The translations under genes were made by a program, and so were the position numbers. Source: Bordetella genomosp. 9 (lineage in GTDB: Bacteria > Pseudomonadota > Gammaproteobacteria > Burkholderiales > Burkholderiaceae_B). Taken from it: a stretch of 64,000 bases of DNA. Each line of letters opens with the position of its first letter. The first letter of the stretch is position 1. The notes under the pieces were generated by a model. The model ran no database searches, was not told the origin of the DNA, and saw only the letters and a program-made list of their open reading frames with translations. Where the stretch lies: contig NZ_NEVJ01000003.1 of NCBI RefSeq assembly GCF_002261425.1, positions 1,922,001 through 1,986,000 of the forward strand. Reading direction: 5' to 3'. This document shows, piece by piece, positions 16,650-27,728 of the stretch.

Positions 16650-18815
16650 TTACTGCTGCGGCTCGGATTGCGGCACGCCTTCGGCGGCCTCGCCCTGCTG
16701 GGCTTGTTGCGCTTCGATGCCGCCGATCGCCTTGATGGACAGGCGCAGGCGGCCCTTGTCGTCGGCCTCGATGACCTTGACGCGGACGTTCTGGCCGACC
16801 TTCAGCACATCGTTGATGTTCGCGATGCGGTAGTTGGCGATTTCCGAGATGTGCAGCAGGCCGTCGCGGCCCGGCAGCACCTGCACGATGGCGCCGAAAT
16901 CCAGCAGGCGCAGCACGCTGCCTTCGTAGACCTGGCCGACTTCGACGTCGGCCGTCAGTTCGACGATGCGGCGCTGCGCTTCCTTGGCCTGGCTTTCGTC
17001 GACGCTGGCGATCACGATGGTGCCGTCATCGGAGATGTCGATCTGCGTGCCGGTTTCCTCGGTCAGGGCGCGTATGGTGGCGCCACCCTTGCCGATGACG
17101 TCGCGGATCTTCTCGGGGTTGATCTTGATCGTCAGCATGCGCGGCGCGAAGGCCGACAGCTCGCCACGCGAGGCACTCAGGGCGTCGCGCATATTGGCCA
17201 GGATGTGCAGGCGGCCTTCGCGGGCCTGGGCCAGCGCCACCTGCATGATTTCCTTGGTGATGCCCTGGATCTTGATGTCCATCTGCAGCGCGGTCACGCC
17301 CTGCTGGGTACCGGCCACCTTGAAGTCCATGTCGCCCAGGTGATCTTCATCGCCCAGGATGTCGGTCAGCACGGCGAACTTGCCATCTTCCAGGATCAGG
17401 CCCATGGCCACGCCGGCCACGTGATCCTTGATCGGCACGCCGGCGTCCATCATGGCCAGCGAACCGCCGCACACCGACGCCATCGACGACGAACCGTTGG
17501 ATTCCGTGATCTCGGAAACCAGGCGGATGGTGTACTGGAAATCTTCCGGCGCGGGCAGCAGCTTCAGCAAGGCGCGCTTGGCCAGTCGGCCGTGGCCGAT
17601 TTCGCGGCGCTTGGGCACACCGATGCGGCCGGTTTCGCCGGTGGCGAAGGGCGGCATGTTGTAGTGCAGCATGAAGCGGTCGCGGTACTCGCCCATCAGG
17701 GCGTCGATGATCTGCTCGTCCTGCTTGGTGCCCAGCGTGGCGACAACCAGCGCCTGCGTTTCACCGCGGGTGAACAGCGCGCTGCCGTGGGCGCGCGGCA
17801 GCACGCCCAGGCGGATGCTGATCGGACGCACGGTGCGGGTGTCACGCCCGTCGATACGCGGTTCGCCGTTCAGGATCTGGCCGCGGACGATGCGCGCTTC
17901 CATGTCGAACAGGATGTTGTCCACCGCGACGGCGTCGGGCTGCCCTTCGCCGGTTTCGGCGGCACGCGCGGCCACCTGCGTTTTCACGTCGGCGTAGACT
18001 TCGCGCAGCTTGGTGGTGCGCTGCTGCTTTTCGCGGATCTGGTAGGCTGCGACCAGGCCATCCTTGGCGGCGTTGGTGACGGCGGAGATCAGCGTTTCGT
18101 TCTTGGCTTCGGGCTTCCAGTCCCAATCCGGCTTGCCGGCATCGCGCACCAGTTCATGGATGGCGTTGATCACGGCCTGCATCTGCTCGTGGCCGAACAC
18201 CACGGAACCCAGCATGACTTCTTCGGACAGCTGGTCGGCTTCGGATTCCACCATCAGCACGGCGGTTTCGGTACCGGCCACGACCAGGTCCAGCTTGGAT
18301 TGCTTCAGCTGCGACGCGGTGGGGTTCAGCACGTACTGGCCGTCGACATAGCCCACGCGGGCCGCGCCGATCGGGCCATTGAACGGGATACCCGAAATGG
18401 CCAGGGCGGCCGACGCGCCGATCATGGCGGCGATGTCGGGGTCGATTTCCGGATTGACCGACAGCGTGTGCAGGACAACCTGCACTTCGTTGTAGAAGCC
18501 TTCGGGGAACAGCGGACGCAGCGGACGGTCGATCAGGCGCGACGTCAGCGTTTCCTTTTCCGAGGGCTTGCCTTCGCGCTTGAAGAAGCCACCCGGGATA
18601 CGGCCCGCGGCGTAGGCTTTTTCGATGTAGTCGACGGTCAGCGGGAAAAAGTCCTGGCCGGGCTTGGCCTTCTTGGCCGCCACGACAGTGGCCAGCACCA
18701 CGGTGTCCTCGATGGACACCACGACGGCGCCGGACGCCTGGCGGGCGATTTCTCCGGTTTCCAGTACGACCGTGTGCTGGCCGTATTGGAACGTTTTAGT
18801 CACTTTATTGAACAT
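16650..18815 (-). CDS. pnp: Polyribonucleotide nucleotidyltransferase (PNPase)
   Basis: 721 residues, full length. This phosphorolytic 3'-5' exoribonuclease takes part in mRNA decay. Two RNase PH-like domains are visible (~10-140 and ~310-540; [12 protein letters not shown], and GTNDGS-type [23 protein letters not shown]). A KH domain follows with the [10 protein letters not shown] loop (~570), then an S1 domain ([33 protein letters not shown]) and a short Glu/Gln-rich tail. It lies downstream of rpsO with a large hairpin between them, as in E. coli. Confidence 0.98.
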   Translation of the reverse strand: MFNKVTKTFQYGQHTVVLETGEIARQASGAVVVSIEDTVVLATVVAAKKAKPGQDFFPLTVDYIEKAYAAGRIPGGFFKREGKPSEKETLTSRLIDRPLRPLFPEGFYNEVQVVLHTLSVNPEIDPDIAAMIGASAALAISGIPFNGPIGAARVGYVDGQYVLNPTASQLKQSKLDLVVAGTETAVLMVESEADQLSEEVMLGSVVFGHEQMQAVINAIHELVRDAGKPDWDWKPEAKNETLISAVTNAAKDGLVAAYQIREKQQRTTKLREVYADVKTQVAARAAETGEGQPDAVAVDNILFDMEARIVRGQILNGEPRIDGRDTRTVRPISIRLGVLPRAHGSALFTRGETQALVVATLGTKQDEQIIDALMGEYRDRFMLHYNMPPFATGETGRIGVPKRREIGHGRLAKRALLKLLPAPEDFQYTIRLVSEITESNGSSSMASVCGGSLAMMDAGVPIKDHVAGVAMGLILEDGKFAVLTDILGDEDHLGDMDFKVAGTQQGVTALQMDIKIQGITKEIMQVALAQAREGRLHILANMRDALSASRGELSAFAPRMLTIKINPEKIRDVIGKGGATIRALTEETGTQIDISDDGTIVIASVDESQAKEAQRRIVELTADVEVGQVYEGSVLRLLDFGAIVQVLPGRDGLLHISEIANYRIANINDVLKVGQNVRVKVIEADDKGRLRLSIKAIGGIEAQQAQQGEAAEGVPQSEPQQ

Positions 18816-18839
18816 GACGGTTATTCCTTACAAATGAAA

Positions 18840-18878
18840 AACCGTGGCCGCTGCGACGATGTCGCACCGGCCACGGTT
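18840..18878 (-). terminator. Long bipartite hairpin between rpsO and pnp
   Basis: An outer 11-bp stem (AACCGTGGCCG with CGGCCACGGTT) and an inner 6-bp stem (TGCGAC with GTCGCA) are split by one mismatch and capped by three bases. On the minus strand TTTTTCA follows, so it can terminate rpsO transcripts. The same duplex could be an RNase III processing site in the pnp leader, as known in E. coli. Confidence 0.8.
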
Positions 18879-18904
18879 GCGTCATGGGGAACCGACCCCG
18901 TCGA

Positions 18905-19174
18905 TCACTTGCGCAGACCGAGTTTTTCGATCAGAGCGCGATAAGCATCGGGGTTGCGACCCTTGAGGTAGTCGAGCAGTTTGCGGCGGCGGCTGACCAT
19001 GCGCAGCAAGCCGCGGCGCGAATGGTGGTCCTTGCTATGTTCCTTGAAGTGACCAGTCAGCTCGTTGATACGAGCGGTAAGCAGCGCCACTTGAACTTCG
19101 GGGGAGCCGGTATCGCCTTGAGCGCGCTGGAATTGCGCGACGATATCGGACTTCTTGATGTCAGCTACGGACAT
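18905..19174 (-). CDS. rpsO: 30S ribosomal protein S15
   Basis: 89 residues, exact family length. It binds 16S rRNA helices 20-22 early in 30S assembly. The hallmark block [36 protein letters not shown] is followed by RRRKLLDYL and the Lys/Arg-rich end. The order rpsO-pnp is conserved in proteobacteria. It probably controls its own translation through the leader at about 19175-19300. Confidence 0.99.
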   Translation of the reverse strand: MSVADIKKSDIVAQFQRAQGDTGSPEVQVALLTARINELTGHFKEHSKDHHSRRGLLRMVSRRRKLLDYLKGRNPDAYRALIEKLGLRK

Positions 19175-19257
19175 TTTTATTGACCTCTTCGGACATGCGC
19201 CAGGGCCGAGGTGCCGTGGCGTGGGTTGAACAACGGTTGGAGATTACAACTGGGTTT

Positions 19258-19305
19258 GCAAACCGGGGTTTGCCAACGTTTGACAGCAGAAACCGATGGA
19301 TTATA
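19258..19305 (-). promoter_or_regulatory. rpsO promoter -10 and leader hairpin
   Basis: On the minus strand a TATAAT box lies at plus 19300-19305, giving a leader of about 115 bases before the S15 start. The leader contains a perfect GCAAACC-CC-GGTTTGC hairpin (19258-19273) and could carry an S15-responsive fold. The -35 is not clear. Confidence 0.4.
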
Positions 19306-19359
19306 GCTTATCGGGGAGAATTTTCAGGAAGCATTCACCAGCCCCGCCCAGGAGGCCGC

Positions 19360-19896
19360 ATGATTGAACAAAAAGTCCTCTTCGCTGCCTGGCGCCGCGC
19401 CGCCCTGCTCCTGGCGCCCCTGCTGGCGGTGCTCACGGGATGCGCCGACATGGCCGCCAAAACGCCACCGAATGCGCCCCTGAGCCAGGTCGTGGCCGAG
19501 TACGGCAATCCCAACTTCATCTGCCCCCTGCCAAATGGGGGACAGCGTGTCATCTGGACCCAGCAACCGCTGGGGCAGTTCGCCTGGGGCGGCAACGTCG
19601 GCCCGGACGGCCGCATCGACCGCGTGGAGCGCCTGCTGACGGACCGCCATTTCGCCGCGCTGTCGGAAGGCGACTGGCCCGCCAACCGCGTGCTGTGCGA
19701 ATTCGGCCCGCCCGCCATCGTCGACGAAGTGGGCCTGCCCAGCGTGCGCCAGGTCGTCTGGTCGTATCGCTACCGCGAAAACGATTCCTGGAACTCGCTG
19801 ATGTACGTGTACATGGGGCGTAACGGCGACCGCGTCACCCGGCACCATCCGGGACCGGATCCCATGTACGACCAGGAATGGGAGTTCGTGCGGTAA
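19360..19896 (+). CDS. Putative outer-membrane lipoprotein
   Basis: 178 residues from the ATG at 19360, chosen because AGGAGG lies 6 bases upstream and a signal peptide follows at once. The lipobox LTGC places the lipidated Cys near residue 27. The mature domain has two similar-looking parts (SQVVAEYGNPNFICPLPNGG and NRVLCEFGPPAIVDEVGLP), each with a G-x-P turn like the SmpA/OmlA-type fold found in small lipoproteins. It faces away from rpsO. Function unknown. Confidence 0.82.
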   Translation: MIEQKVLFAAWRRAALLLAPLLAVLTGCADMAAKTPPNAPLSQVVAEYGNPNFICPLPNGGQRVIWTQQPLGQFAWGGNVGPDGRIDRVERLLTDRHFAALSEGDWPANRVLCEFGPPAIVDEVGLPSVRQVVWSYRYRENDSWNSLMYVYMGRNGDRVTRHHPGPDPMYDQEWEFVR

Positions 19897-19971
19897 TGCC
19901 AGGGGCACATCCCAAGGTACATCCGCGGGGCACATCCCGGCGGCATGCGGGCCGCGGGACGGCCGCCCGGG

Positions 19972-20748
19972 CTATTCCGAACCCGATCGCATCCGATTGC
20001 GCTGCCAGCGGCGCGCGCGATTCCAGCGCCAGGCCAGGATGAACCAGCCGGATATCCCGTAGACCACGAAAAGGCCGAACAGGACCACGGGGGGATCGCT
20101 GGACACGAAAACGAAGGCCGCCACCACCAGCAGGATCACCCAGAACGGCACGCTGCGGCCCAGGGCGAAGCTCTTGCCGCTGTAGAACGGCGCATTGGTG
20201 ACCATGGCAATGCCGGCGTACATGGTGACGCAGAACGCCGTCCAGGCCATGAAGGAGTCATGGATGGGCAGTTTGTTGTCCACCGCCAGCCAGACGTAGC
20301 CGGCCACCAGCGCGGCCGCCGACGGACTGGGCAGGCCCTGGAAAAACCGCTTGTCGACCACGCCGATGTTCGTATTGAACCGCGCCAGCCGCAGCGCGGC
20401 GCCGGCCACGTAGACGAAGGCGGCCAGCCAGCCCCAGCGGCCCAGCTCATTGAGCATCCATTCGTACATCACCAGCGCGGGCGCCACGCCGAAGGACGTC
20501 ATGTCGGACAGCGAGTCATATTGCTCGCCGAACGCCGATTGGGTATTGGTCAGACGCGCGACCCGGCCGTCCATGCCGTCCAGCACCATGGCCGCGAAAA
20601 TCGCGATCGCCGCGGCCTCGAACTGGTTGTTCATGGCCTGCACCACGGCGTAGAAGCCGGCGAACAGGGCCGCCGTGGTGAACGCGTTGGGCAGCAGGTA
20701 GATGCTGCGGTGACGGTTCTCGGAATCGCGCATCGACATTCTAGGCAT
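19972..20748 (-). CDS. pssA: CDP-diacylglycerol-serine O-phosphatidyltransferase
   Basis: About 258 residues, an integral inner-membrane enzyme making phosphatidylserine from CDP-diacylglycerol and serine. The CDP-alcohol phosphotransferase signature is complete: [10 protein letters not shown] ... [10 protein letters not shown] (D-G-x2-D-G-x-A-R-x8-G-x3-D-x3-D), about residues 56-81. Several hydrophobic segments follow. The ATG at 20748 overlaps the psd stop by eight bases; ATGs at 20739 and 20733 are alternatives. With psd it forms the phosphatidylethanolamine pathway. Confidence 0.94.
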   Translation of the reverse strand: MPRMSMRDSENRHRSIYLLPNAFTTAALFAGFYAVVQAMNNQFEAAAIAIFAAMVLDGMDGRVARLTNTQSAFGEQYDSLSDMTSFGVAPALVMYEWMLNELGRWGWLAAFVYVAGAALRLARFNTNIGVVDKRFFQGLPSPSAAALVAGYVWLAVDNKLPIHDSFMAWTAFCVTMYAGIAMVTNAPFYSGKSFALGRSVPFWVILLVVAAFVFVSSDPPVVLFGLFVVYGISGWFILAWRWNRARRWQRNRMRSGSE

Positions 20749-21412
20749 GGGTGGTTCCGTCGGTTGCGGGCAGGTCGGCCAGCACGGAGCTGGTCGCGCT
20801 GACCTTATCCCCCAGCGCGACCCGCGGCCGGGCGGCCGGCGGCAGGTAAACGTCGACACGCGACCCGAAACGGATGAACCCGTAGCGCTGGCCGCGCACC
20901 AGCGTCTCGTTTTTCCTGGCGTAGCAAAGGATGCGCTTGGCCACCAGGCCGGCCACCTGGACGGCGGTGACCACGTGCCCGGCGGGCGTGCGCAGCACCA
21001 TGGCGTTGCGTTCGTTTTCCAGCGACGCCTTGTCCAGCGCCGCGTTGAAGAATTTGCCCGGGAAGTACTGCACGTCCACCACCTGGCCGTCGACCGGCAC
21101 CCGGTTGGAATGGACGTTGAAGACGTTCATGAAGACGCTGATCTTCAGCGCGTCGCGGTCGGCATAGGGATCGCGCACCGTCTCCACGGCGACCACGCGG
21201 CCGTCGGCCGGCGACAGCACGGCGCTGGGCGAATCGGGCGCCATCCGCGGCGGATCGCGGAAGAACTGCAGGACGAACAGCGCGATGATCCAGAAAATGA
21301 TGGATACCGCGGGCGACCACAGGGTGACGAGTATCGCCACGACCACCGATCCGGCGAGGAACGGCCAGCCCTCTCGGGCAATGATGGGATGGGGATAAGG
21401 GGGTTTATTCAT
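20741..21412 (-). CDS. psd: Phosphatidylserine decarboxylase
   Basis: 223 residues, the short form of the enzyme. It decarboxylates phosphatidylserine to phosphatidylethanolamine at the inner membrane, using a pyruvoyl group made by self-cleavage. The cleavage site is Gly183-Ser184 in IRFGSRVD, which departs from the LGST of E. coli but matches the short family. Two N-terminal hydrophobic segments (residues ~17-50) anchor it. LSPADGRV and [13 protein letters not shown] are family blocks. Translation is probably coupled to pssA. Confidence 0.95.
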   Translation of the reverse strand: MNKPPYPHPIIAREGWPFLAGSVVVAILVTLWSPAVSIIFWIIALFVLQFFRDPPRMAPDSPSAVLSPADGRVVAVETVRDPYADRDALKISVFMNVFNVHSNRVPVDGQVVDVQYFPGKFFNAALDKASLENERNAMVLRTPAGHVVTAVQVAGLVAKRILCYARKNETLVRGQRYGFIRFGSRVDVYLPPAARPRVALGDKVSATSSVLADLPATDGTTHA

Positions 21413-21545
21413 CGTAGGCGAAGGTTAACCGATATGGCCCCGTTAGTGCCCGCGTGGCGGCGCCGATCGCTGCGAGTATGCGACAAAAAGGGCATTCCAC
21501 ACACCGCTCCCGGCGGCTTCGGCCGGCGCAACCGCGAACCATACG

Positions 21546-21572
21546 AAAAAGCGGCATGCCTGGGCATGCCGC
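21546..21572 (-). terminator. Intrinsic terminator of ilvC
   Basis: GCGGCATGCC and GGCATGCCGC pair around two bases; on the minus strand TTTTTCG follows. The hairpin is about 40 bp past the ilvC stop. Confidence 0.85.
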
Positions 21573-21612
21573 TTGAGCAATCCGCATACCCGGGCTGGCC
21601 CGGGCGGCGCGA

Positions 21613-22653
<1,041 letters not shown>

Positions 22654-22696
22654 TCAGTAATGAATAAACAGATGATGATCGATCGGCCGAGGCCGG

Positions 22697-23188
22697 TCAT
22701 AGCTTCAGCACGCGTTCCCCGCGACCGATCCCCGAAACCCCGGTACGTACGGTTTCCAGGATCGCACTGCGATCCAGCGCCTCGATAAAGGCCGAGATCT
22801 TCTCCTGCACACCGGTCAGTTCGATGGTGTACGACTTGTCGGTTACGTCGATGATGCGCCCGCGGAAGATATCCGCCATGCGCTTCATTTCCTCGCGCTC
22901 CTTCCCGACCGCGCGCACCTTCACGAGCATCAGCTCGCGTTCGATGTGCGCCCCTTCGGTCAGGTCCACCACCTTGACCACGTCGACCAGACGGTTCAAG
23001 TGCTTGGTGATCTGCTCGATGACCTCGTCGGACCCGGTGGTGACGATGGTCATGCGCGACAGCGTGGCGTCTTCCGTAGGCGCCACGGTCAGCGTTTCAA
23101 TGTTGTAGCCGCGGGCGGAAAACAGGCCCACCACGCGCGACAGCGCGCCCGGCTCGTTCTCCAGCAAAACCGAAATCACGTGTTTCAT
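22697..23188 (-). CDS. ilvH: Acetolactate synthase small (regulatory) subunit
   Basis: 163 residues, the same as E. coli IlvH. The N-terminal ACT domain (MKHVISVLLENEPGALSRVVGLFSARGYNIETL) binds valine for feedback inhibition, and a C-terminal ALS_ss domain (VLVKVRAVGKEREEMKRMADIF) contacts the large subunit. It starts 9 bp after the stop of ilvI, so the two subunits are made together. Confidence 0.98.
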   Translation of the reverse strand: MKHVISVLLENEPGALSRVVGLFSARGYNIETLTVAPTEDATLSRMTIVTTGSDEVIEQITKHLNRLVDVVKVVDLTEGAHIERELMLVKVRAVGKEREEMKRMADIFRGRIIDVTDKSYTIELTGVQEKISAFIEALDRSAILETVRTGVSGIGRGERVLKL

Positions 23189-23197
23189 GTCGCCCCC

Positions 23198-24907
23198 TTA
23201 CAGATCCTCGGAACCCAGCAGCATTTCGGTCAGGCCACGGCCGGCCTTGACCATCGGCCACACGTTTTCCGTACGGTCCGTAATGAAGTCCAGGAACACC
23301 AGGCGGTCCTTGTGCTTGCGGAAGGCGTCGCGCAGCGCCGGCTCGACGTCGGCGGGGCTTTCGATGCGCAGGCCCACGTGCCCGTAGGCTTCCGCCACCT
23401 TGACGAAATCAGGCAGCGAATCCATATAGGACTCGGAATAGCGCGAGCCGTAGTCGATCTGCTGCCACTGCCGCACCATGCCCAGGAAGCGATTGTTCAG
23501 GCAGATGATCTTGGGCGTCAGATGGTATTGGTGGCAGGTCGACAGCTCCTGGATATTCATCTGGATGGACGCCTCGCCGGTGATCACGGCCACGTCCTGT
23601 CCGGGATTGGCCATCTGCACGCCCATGGCGTACGGCAGGCCGACGCCCATGGTGCCCAGGCCGCCGGAATTGATCCAGCGGCGCGGCTGGCCGAAGCGGT
23701 AATACTGCGCGGCCCACATCTGGTGCTGGCCCACGTCCGAGGTGACGAAGGCGTTGCCGCCCGTCACTTCCCACAGTTTCTCGACCACGAACTGCGGCTT
23801 GATGACGCTGGTGGAATTGGCGAACTTCAGGCATTCCTTGCCGCGCCATTCCTGCACCTGCTGCCACCACTTTTCCAGCGAAGGCGGCTTGACGTCGGCC
23901 ACGCGCAGCTGCGCCAGCATTTCGATCAGCACGTCCTTGACGTTGCCGACGATGGGCACGTCCACGCGCACGCGCTTGGAGATCGACGACGGATCGATAT
24001 CGACGTGGATGATCTTGCGGGGATTCTGCGCGAAATGCTTGGGGTTGCCGATGACGCGGTCGTCGAAGCGCGCGCCGATGGCCAGCAGCACGTCGCAGTG
24101 CTGCATCGCCATATTGGCTTCATAGGTGCCGTGCATCCCGGGCATGCCCAGGAAGGCCGGGTGATCGGCGGGCAGCGAGCCCAGGCCCATCAGGGTGTTG
24201 GTGCAGGGCGCGCCCAGCAGGTCCACCACCGCGCGCAGCTCGGCCGCGGCGTCCGACAGGATGACGCCGCCGCCCGTGTAGATCATGGGGCGTTCGGCCG
24301 CCAGCAGCATCTGCACGGCTTTCTTGATCTGGCCCTGGTGCCCCTTGTTGACGGGGGCGTACGAGCGCATCGTGATCTCGCCCTTGGGCGGCACGTACTT
24401 GCACGGAGCCAGCGTAATGTCTTTCGGAATATCCACCAGCACGGGGCCGGGACGGCCGGTGCGCGCGATGTAGAACGCGCGGCGCATCGTATCGGCCAGG
24501 TCCTTGACGTCGCGCACCAGGAAGTTGTGCTTGACGCAGGGCCGGGTGATGCCGACCGTGTCGCACTCCTGGAAGGCGTCCTCGCCGATGGCGGCGGTGG
24601 GCACCTGTCCGCTGATGATGACCATCGGAATGGAGTCCATGTACGCGGTGGCGATACCGGTCACGGCATTGGTGACGCCGGGGCCGCTGGTGACGATGCA
24701 CACGCCCACCTTGTTCGACGAACGCGAATAGGCATCGGCGGCATGCACGGCGGCCTGCTCGTGGCGTACCAGGATGTGCTGGAACTTGTCCTGCTTGAAG
24801 ATTGCGTCGTAGATGTAGAGCACCGCGCCGCCAGGATAGCCAAAGACGTGTTCCACGCCCTCATCGGCCAGGCAGCGCACGACGATGTCGGCGCCATTGA
24901 GTTCCAT
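23198..24907 (-). CDS. ilvI: Acetolactate synthase large (catalytic) subunit
   Basis: 569 residues. This ThDP enzyme condenses two pyruvates, or pyruvate with 2-oxobutanoate. The catalytic glutamate lies in RHEQAAVHAADAYSR (~49), and SGPGVTNAVTGIATAYMDS is intact. The ThDP/Mg motif, usually GDGS...NN, reads GEASIQMN...CLNN here; the Glu for Asp change resembles what I recall of other Burkholderiales enzymes. It leads the ilvI-ilvH-ilvC operon. Confidence 0.98.
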   Translation of the reverse strand: MELNGADIVVRCLADEGVEHVFGYPGGAVLYIYDAIFKQDKFQHILVRHEQAAVHAADAYSRSSNKVGVCIVTSGPGVTNAVTGIATAYMDSIPMVIISGQVPTAAIGEDAFQECDTVGITRPCVKHNFLVRDVKDLADTMRRAFYIARTGRPGPVLVDIPKDITLAPCKYVPPKGEITMRSYAPVNKGHQGQIKKAVQMLLAAERPMIYTGGGVILSDAAAELRAVVDLLGAPCTNTLMGLGSLPADHPAFLGMPGMHGTYEANMAMQHCDVLLAIGARFDDRVIGNPKHFAQNPRKIIHVDIDPSSISKRVRVDVPIVGNVKDVLIEMLAQLRVADVKPPSLEKWWQQVQEWRGKECLKFANSTSVIKPQFVVEKLWEVTGGNAFVTSDVGQHQMWAAQYYRFGQPRRWINSGGLGTMGVGLPYAMGVQMANPGQDVAVITGEASIQMNIQELSTCHQYHLTPKIICLNNRFLGMVRQWQQIDYGSRYSESYMDSLPDFVKVAEAYGHVGLRIESPADVEPALRDAFRKHKDRLVFLDFITDRTENVWPMVKAGRGLTEMLLGSEDL

Positions 24908-25483
24908 ATTGTCGTTCCTTTCAGTGTTCCGGCCCTGCGGTCAGGAGTGCGGCGCCGTCATATCCGTGGATACCCAGGGATAAGCGGCTGCTGAACCCGA
25001 TACCGGCCCCGACAACACGACCCGGCGCTTTGCGATTCACGGAATCGCTCCACCCGGATGCCTTGCCGATCCGGCACGCGTCCATCCAGTACGCAGTGCA
25101 TAGCGCCCCCATGGGCGCCGGAGATCGAAATGGAAGCCCTTGACTACGCGCTTGTGGCACGGCCAAACGGCAGGGTACTGCTGGCGCATTGAAACCGGTC
25201 GGTAGACCGGGAAACTGGCAAACCATTCCCCCCGGCCCTGGATGACGGGACGGCGGGAACCGGTGAATTTACCGTGTTTAAGGGTTTACTAGCAAATCAG
25301 ACGGAGTTACGGAACGGGGATGCATTCCACGCGTCGGTTTCGCGCCACACAGGGGCGGCCCCGGCGCGGACCCGGCCCGCCCCGGCCGGGGCGGGCGACG
25401 GGCGGCGGCGCGCGGCAAATAATCGGGGACTCTCTATACTTGCCACCTATCCCTGTCCCCATTCGTCCCCCAAGCCGCCATCC
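24908..25483. other. 576-bp gap between divergent ilvI and FUSC genes
   Basis: This gap must hold the ilv operon promoter and leader and the FUSC promoter. I looked for an attenuator leader peptide rich in Leu, Ile and Val and found none. TATACT at 25435-25440 could be the FUSC -10. No gene is supported. Confidence 0.6.
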
Positions 25484-27700
25484 ATGGACTTGCGCATCGC
25501 GAATCTCCGCCGCTTCATCTACAGCCATTATTTCTTTGGAGGCGTGCGTCAGGGGGTAGGCATGCTGCTGCCCGTCCTGATCCTGGGCGTGGTCTTCGGC
25601 GAATACACCCTGGGGCTGGTGGCCACCTTCGGCGCCCAGTGCGTGGCGATCATCGACCAGCCGGGCGGCCCGCAGCAGCACCGGACCAACGAGATGCTGG
25701 GCGGCGCCGTGCTGGCCACGCTGACGGTCTGCATCACCGGCTTCGCTTCCACCAATCGGCTGGCCCTGTGGCTGGTGGTCATCGCCCAGTGTTTTTTCTA
25801 TTCGCTGTTCACGGTCTTCGGCAAGCGCGGCGGCCTGATCGGCTTCGCCGGCCTGCTGGTCATGGCCTTGACCATGCATTCGCCGCTGCCGCCCGACCAG
25901 GTGCTGCTGCACGCGGCCGGCACCCTGGGCGGCGCCCTCTTCTACCTGGCCTTCAGCCTGGGGTTCAGCCGCCTGTTCTGGCTGCGTGAAGAACAGCAGG
26001 CCATGTCGGTGGCGCTGTTCGCGACGGCGGACTACGTGGCGGCGCGCGCCTCGTTCTACGACGAAGCCGACGACCTGGAAGACTCCTACCGCACGCTGAT
26101 CCAGCGCCAGTCCACCATGACGGAGAAGCACCAGGCGGCGCGCGACGTCGTGTTGCGCGCCCTGCCCCGCGGCAAGGGCTGGGGCGACGCGCGGCGCGTG
26201 ATGATCTTCAATATGTTCGTCGACATGCTGCAGCTGGTCGACACGCTGTTCGCCACCCATACCGACTACGCCACGCTGCGCCGCGCCCTGACGGGCAACG
26301 ACGTGCTGCTGTTCATGCGCGATTCGCTGCTGAAGATGTCGCTGAACCTGGACCGCATCGCCCTGGGCATTTCGCAGGGGCGACCGGTGCGGCGGCGCAC
26401 CAGCATCAAGGCCGAACTGCGTGCCATCGAGTACGAGATCGACCAGCTCAAGCAACAGGGCCTGGCCGAGCGCGAGCCCGAAATCTACGCCCTGGTCATC
26501 CAGATCCAGCGCCGCCTGCGCAACGCTTCGCGCATCGTCGAACGGCTGGCCGACCACACGCTGGGCGGGCCGGACGCCAAGCCCACCAGCGCCCTGCGCA
26601 TCGACAAGTCGCTGACGCGCTTCATGACGCGGCAGGAGTTCCGCTTCGGCATGATCACCAGCAACCTGCGCATGGATTCGCCGAATTTCCGCTACGCGCT
26701 GCGGGTGACGCTGGCCGCCGCCCTGGCGATGACGGTCAGCGAACTCTGGGTGTCGGAGACATTCTCCGCGCATAACTACTGGATCATGCTGACCATCGTG
26801 ATCATCATGAAGCCGGGGTTCGCCTTGACACGCCAGCGCAATGGCTGGCGGCTGGGCGGCACGCTGATCGGCTGCGTGATGGCGCTGATCCTGCTCAACG
26901 TGACCAGCAGCCCGGAAATCCTGTTCGCCGCCCTGCTGGCGGCCTGCATCATGGGCAACAGCCTGGTGCAGCTGAACTACATGGCCAGCGCGATTTTCAA
27001 TACCCTGTTCGTGGTGCTGGTGTTCCACTTCGTGTCGCCGGGCACGGTGTCCATGAACGTGATCGGCGAACGGGCGCTGGACACCTTGATCGGCTGCGCG
27101 CTATCGCTGGCTTGCAGCTACGCTTTCCCCTGGTGGGAGGCGCGCTTCCTGCCGCCGCTGGCGCGCGCGGCGATCAAGGCCAATCGCGAATACCTGCGCG
27201 CCGGGCTGCAGTACGCCGGCGTGATGCGCGAAAAGCAGGCCCGCCGCGAAACCCCCGACCAGGCCCAGGGCCCCGTCCCGGAACCGCCCGCCACGCAGGC
27301 CGAAGTCGATGCCGACCTGAACTGGCGCCTGGCCCGCAAGAATGTGCACGTGGCCTTCAGCAACTTCGCCGAGGCCTTCTACCGCATGATGAGCGAGCCG
27401 CAGTCGCGGCAGCAGTTCGTGCCCGAAATGAACAACCTGCTTATCCAGAACCACATTCTGGCTTCCCAGACCACGGCCGCCGTGCCGACGCTGGCGACGC
27501 TCAGCCAGGAGCCGCCGCCATCGGTGAGCGGCACGCTGGAAGCGGTCACTGTCATGCTGGACCCGGCCCATCCGCCCGTGCCGCCGCTGCCGGAGCAGCT
27601 GGACACGCAGGGCGAGCTGGCATCGCTGGCCTATCCGCTGAAGCTCATGGTGCGCGCCGGGCAGATGATCCGCCAGGAAAGCGCGGCGCTGGACGGTTGA
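25484..27700 (+). CDS. FUSC-family (YccS-like) inner-membrane protein
   Basis: 738 residues from ATG 25484; the frame is open further upstream but that part is low-complexity and non-membrane. The layout is the family pattern: six hydrophobic segments near the N-terminus (to ~190), a soluble middle of ~230 residues, then a second cluster of membrane segments at ~415-550 containing the FUSC-type core (HNYWIMLTIVIIMKPGFALTRQRNGWRLGGTLIG). A Pro/Gln-rich cytosolic tail ends it. Relatives are aromatic-acid exporters or unknown YccS proteins; no AaeA-type adaptor is nearby. Confidence 0.92.
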   Translation: MDLRIANLRRFIYSHYFFGGVRQGVGMLLPVLILGVVFGEYTLGLVATFGAQCVAIIDQPGGPQQHRTNEMLGGAVLATLTVCITGFASTNRLALWLVVIAQCFFYSLFTVFGKRGGLIGFAGLLVMALTMHSPLPPDQVLLHAAGTLGGALFYLAFSLGFSRLFWLREEQQAMSVALFATADYVAARASFYDEADDLEDSYRTLIQRQSTMTEKHQAARDVVLRALPRGKGWGDARRVMIFNMFVDMLQLVDTLFATHTDYATLRRALTGNDVLLFMRDSLLKMSLNLDRIALGISQGRPVRRRTSIKAELRAIEYEIDQLKQQGLAEREPEIYALVIQIQRRLRNASRIVERLADHTLGGPDAKPTSALRIDKSLTRFMTRQEFRFGMITSNLRMDSPNFRYALRVTLAAALAMTVSELWVSETFSAHNYWIMLTIVIIMKPGFALTRQRNGWRLGGTLIGCVMALILLNVTSSPEILFAALLAACIMGNSLVQLNYMASAIFNTLFVVLVFHFVSPGTVSMNVIGERALDTLIGCALSLACSYAFPWWEARFLPPLARAAIKANREYLRAGLQYAGVMREKQARRETPDQAQGPVPEPPATQAEVDADLNWRLARKNVHVAFSNFAEAFYRMMSEPQSRQQFVPEMNNLLIQNHILASQTTAAVPTLATLSQEPPPSVSGTLEAVTVMLDPAHPPVPPLPEQLDTQGELASLAYPLKLMVRAGQMIRQESAALDG

Positions 27701-27728
27701 GTCCTGAAGGCCTGAAGTTCCGGAGCCC

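Noticed and set aside
16485..18944. A plus-strand open frame of about 820 codons across pnp
   Set aside because: Antisense to pnp with low-complexity composition; PNPase on the minus strand accounts for the whole region.
24921..25226. A possible leader peptide of the ilv operon
   Set aside because: The open frame lacks runs of Leu, Ile or Val, has no ribosome binding site, and no terminator/antiterminator pair was found.
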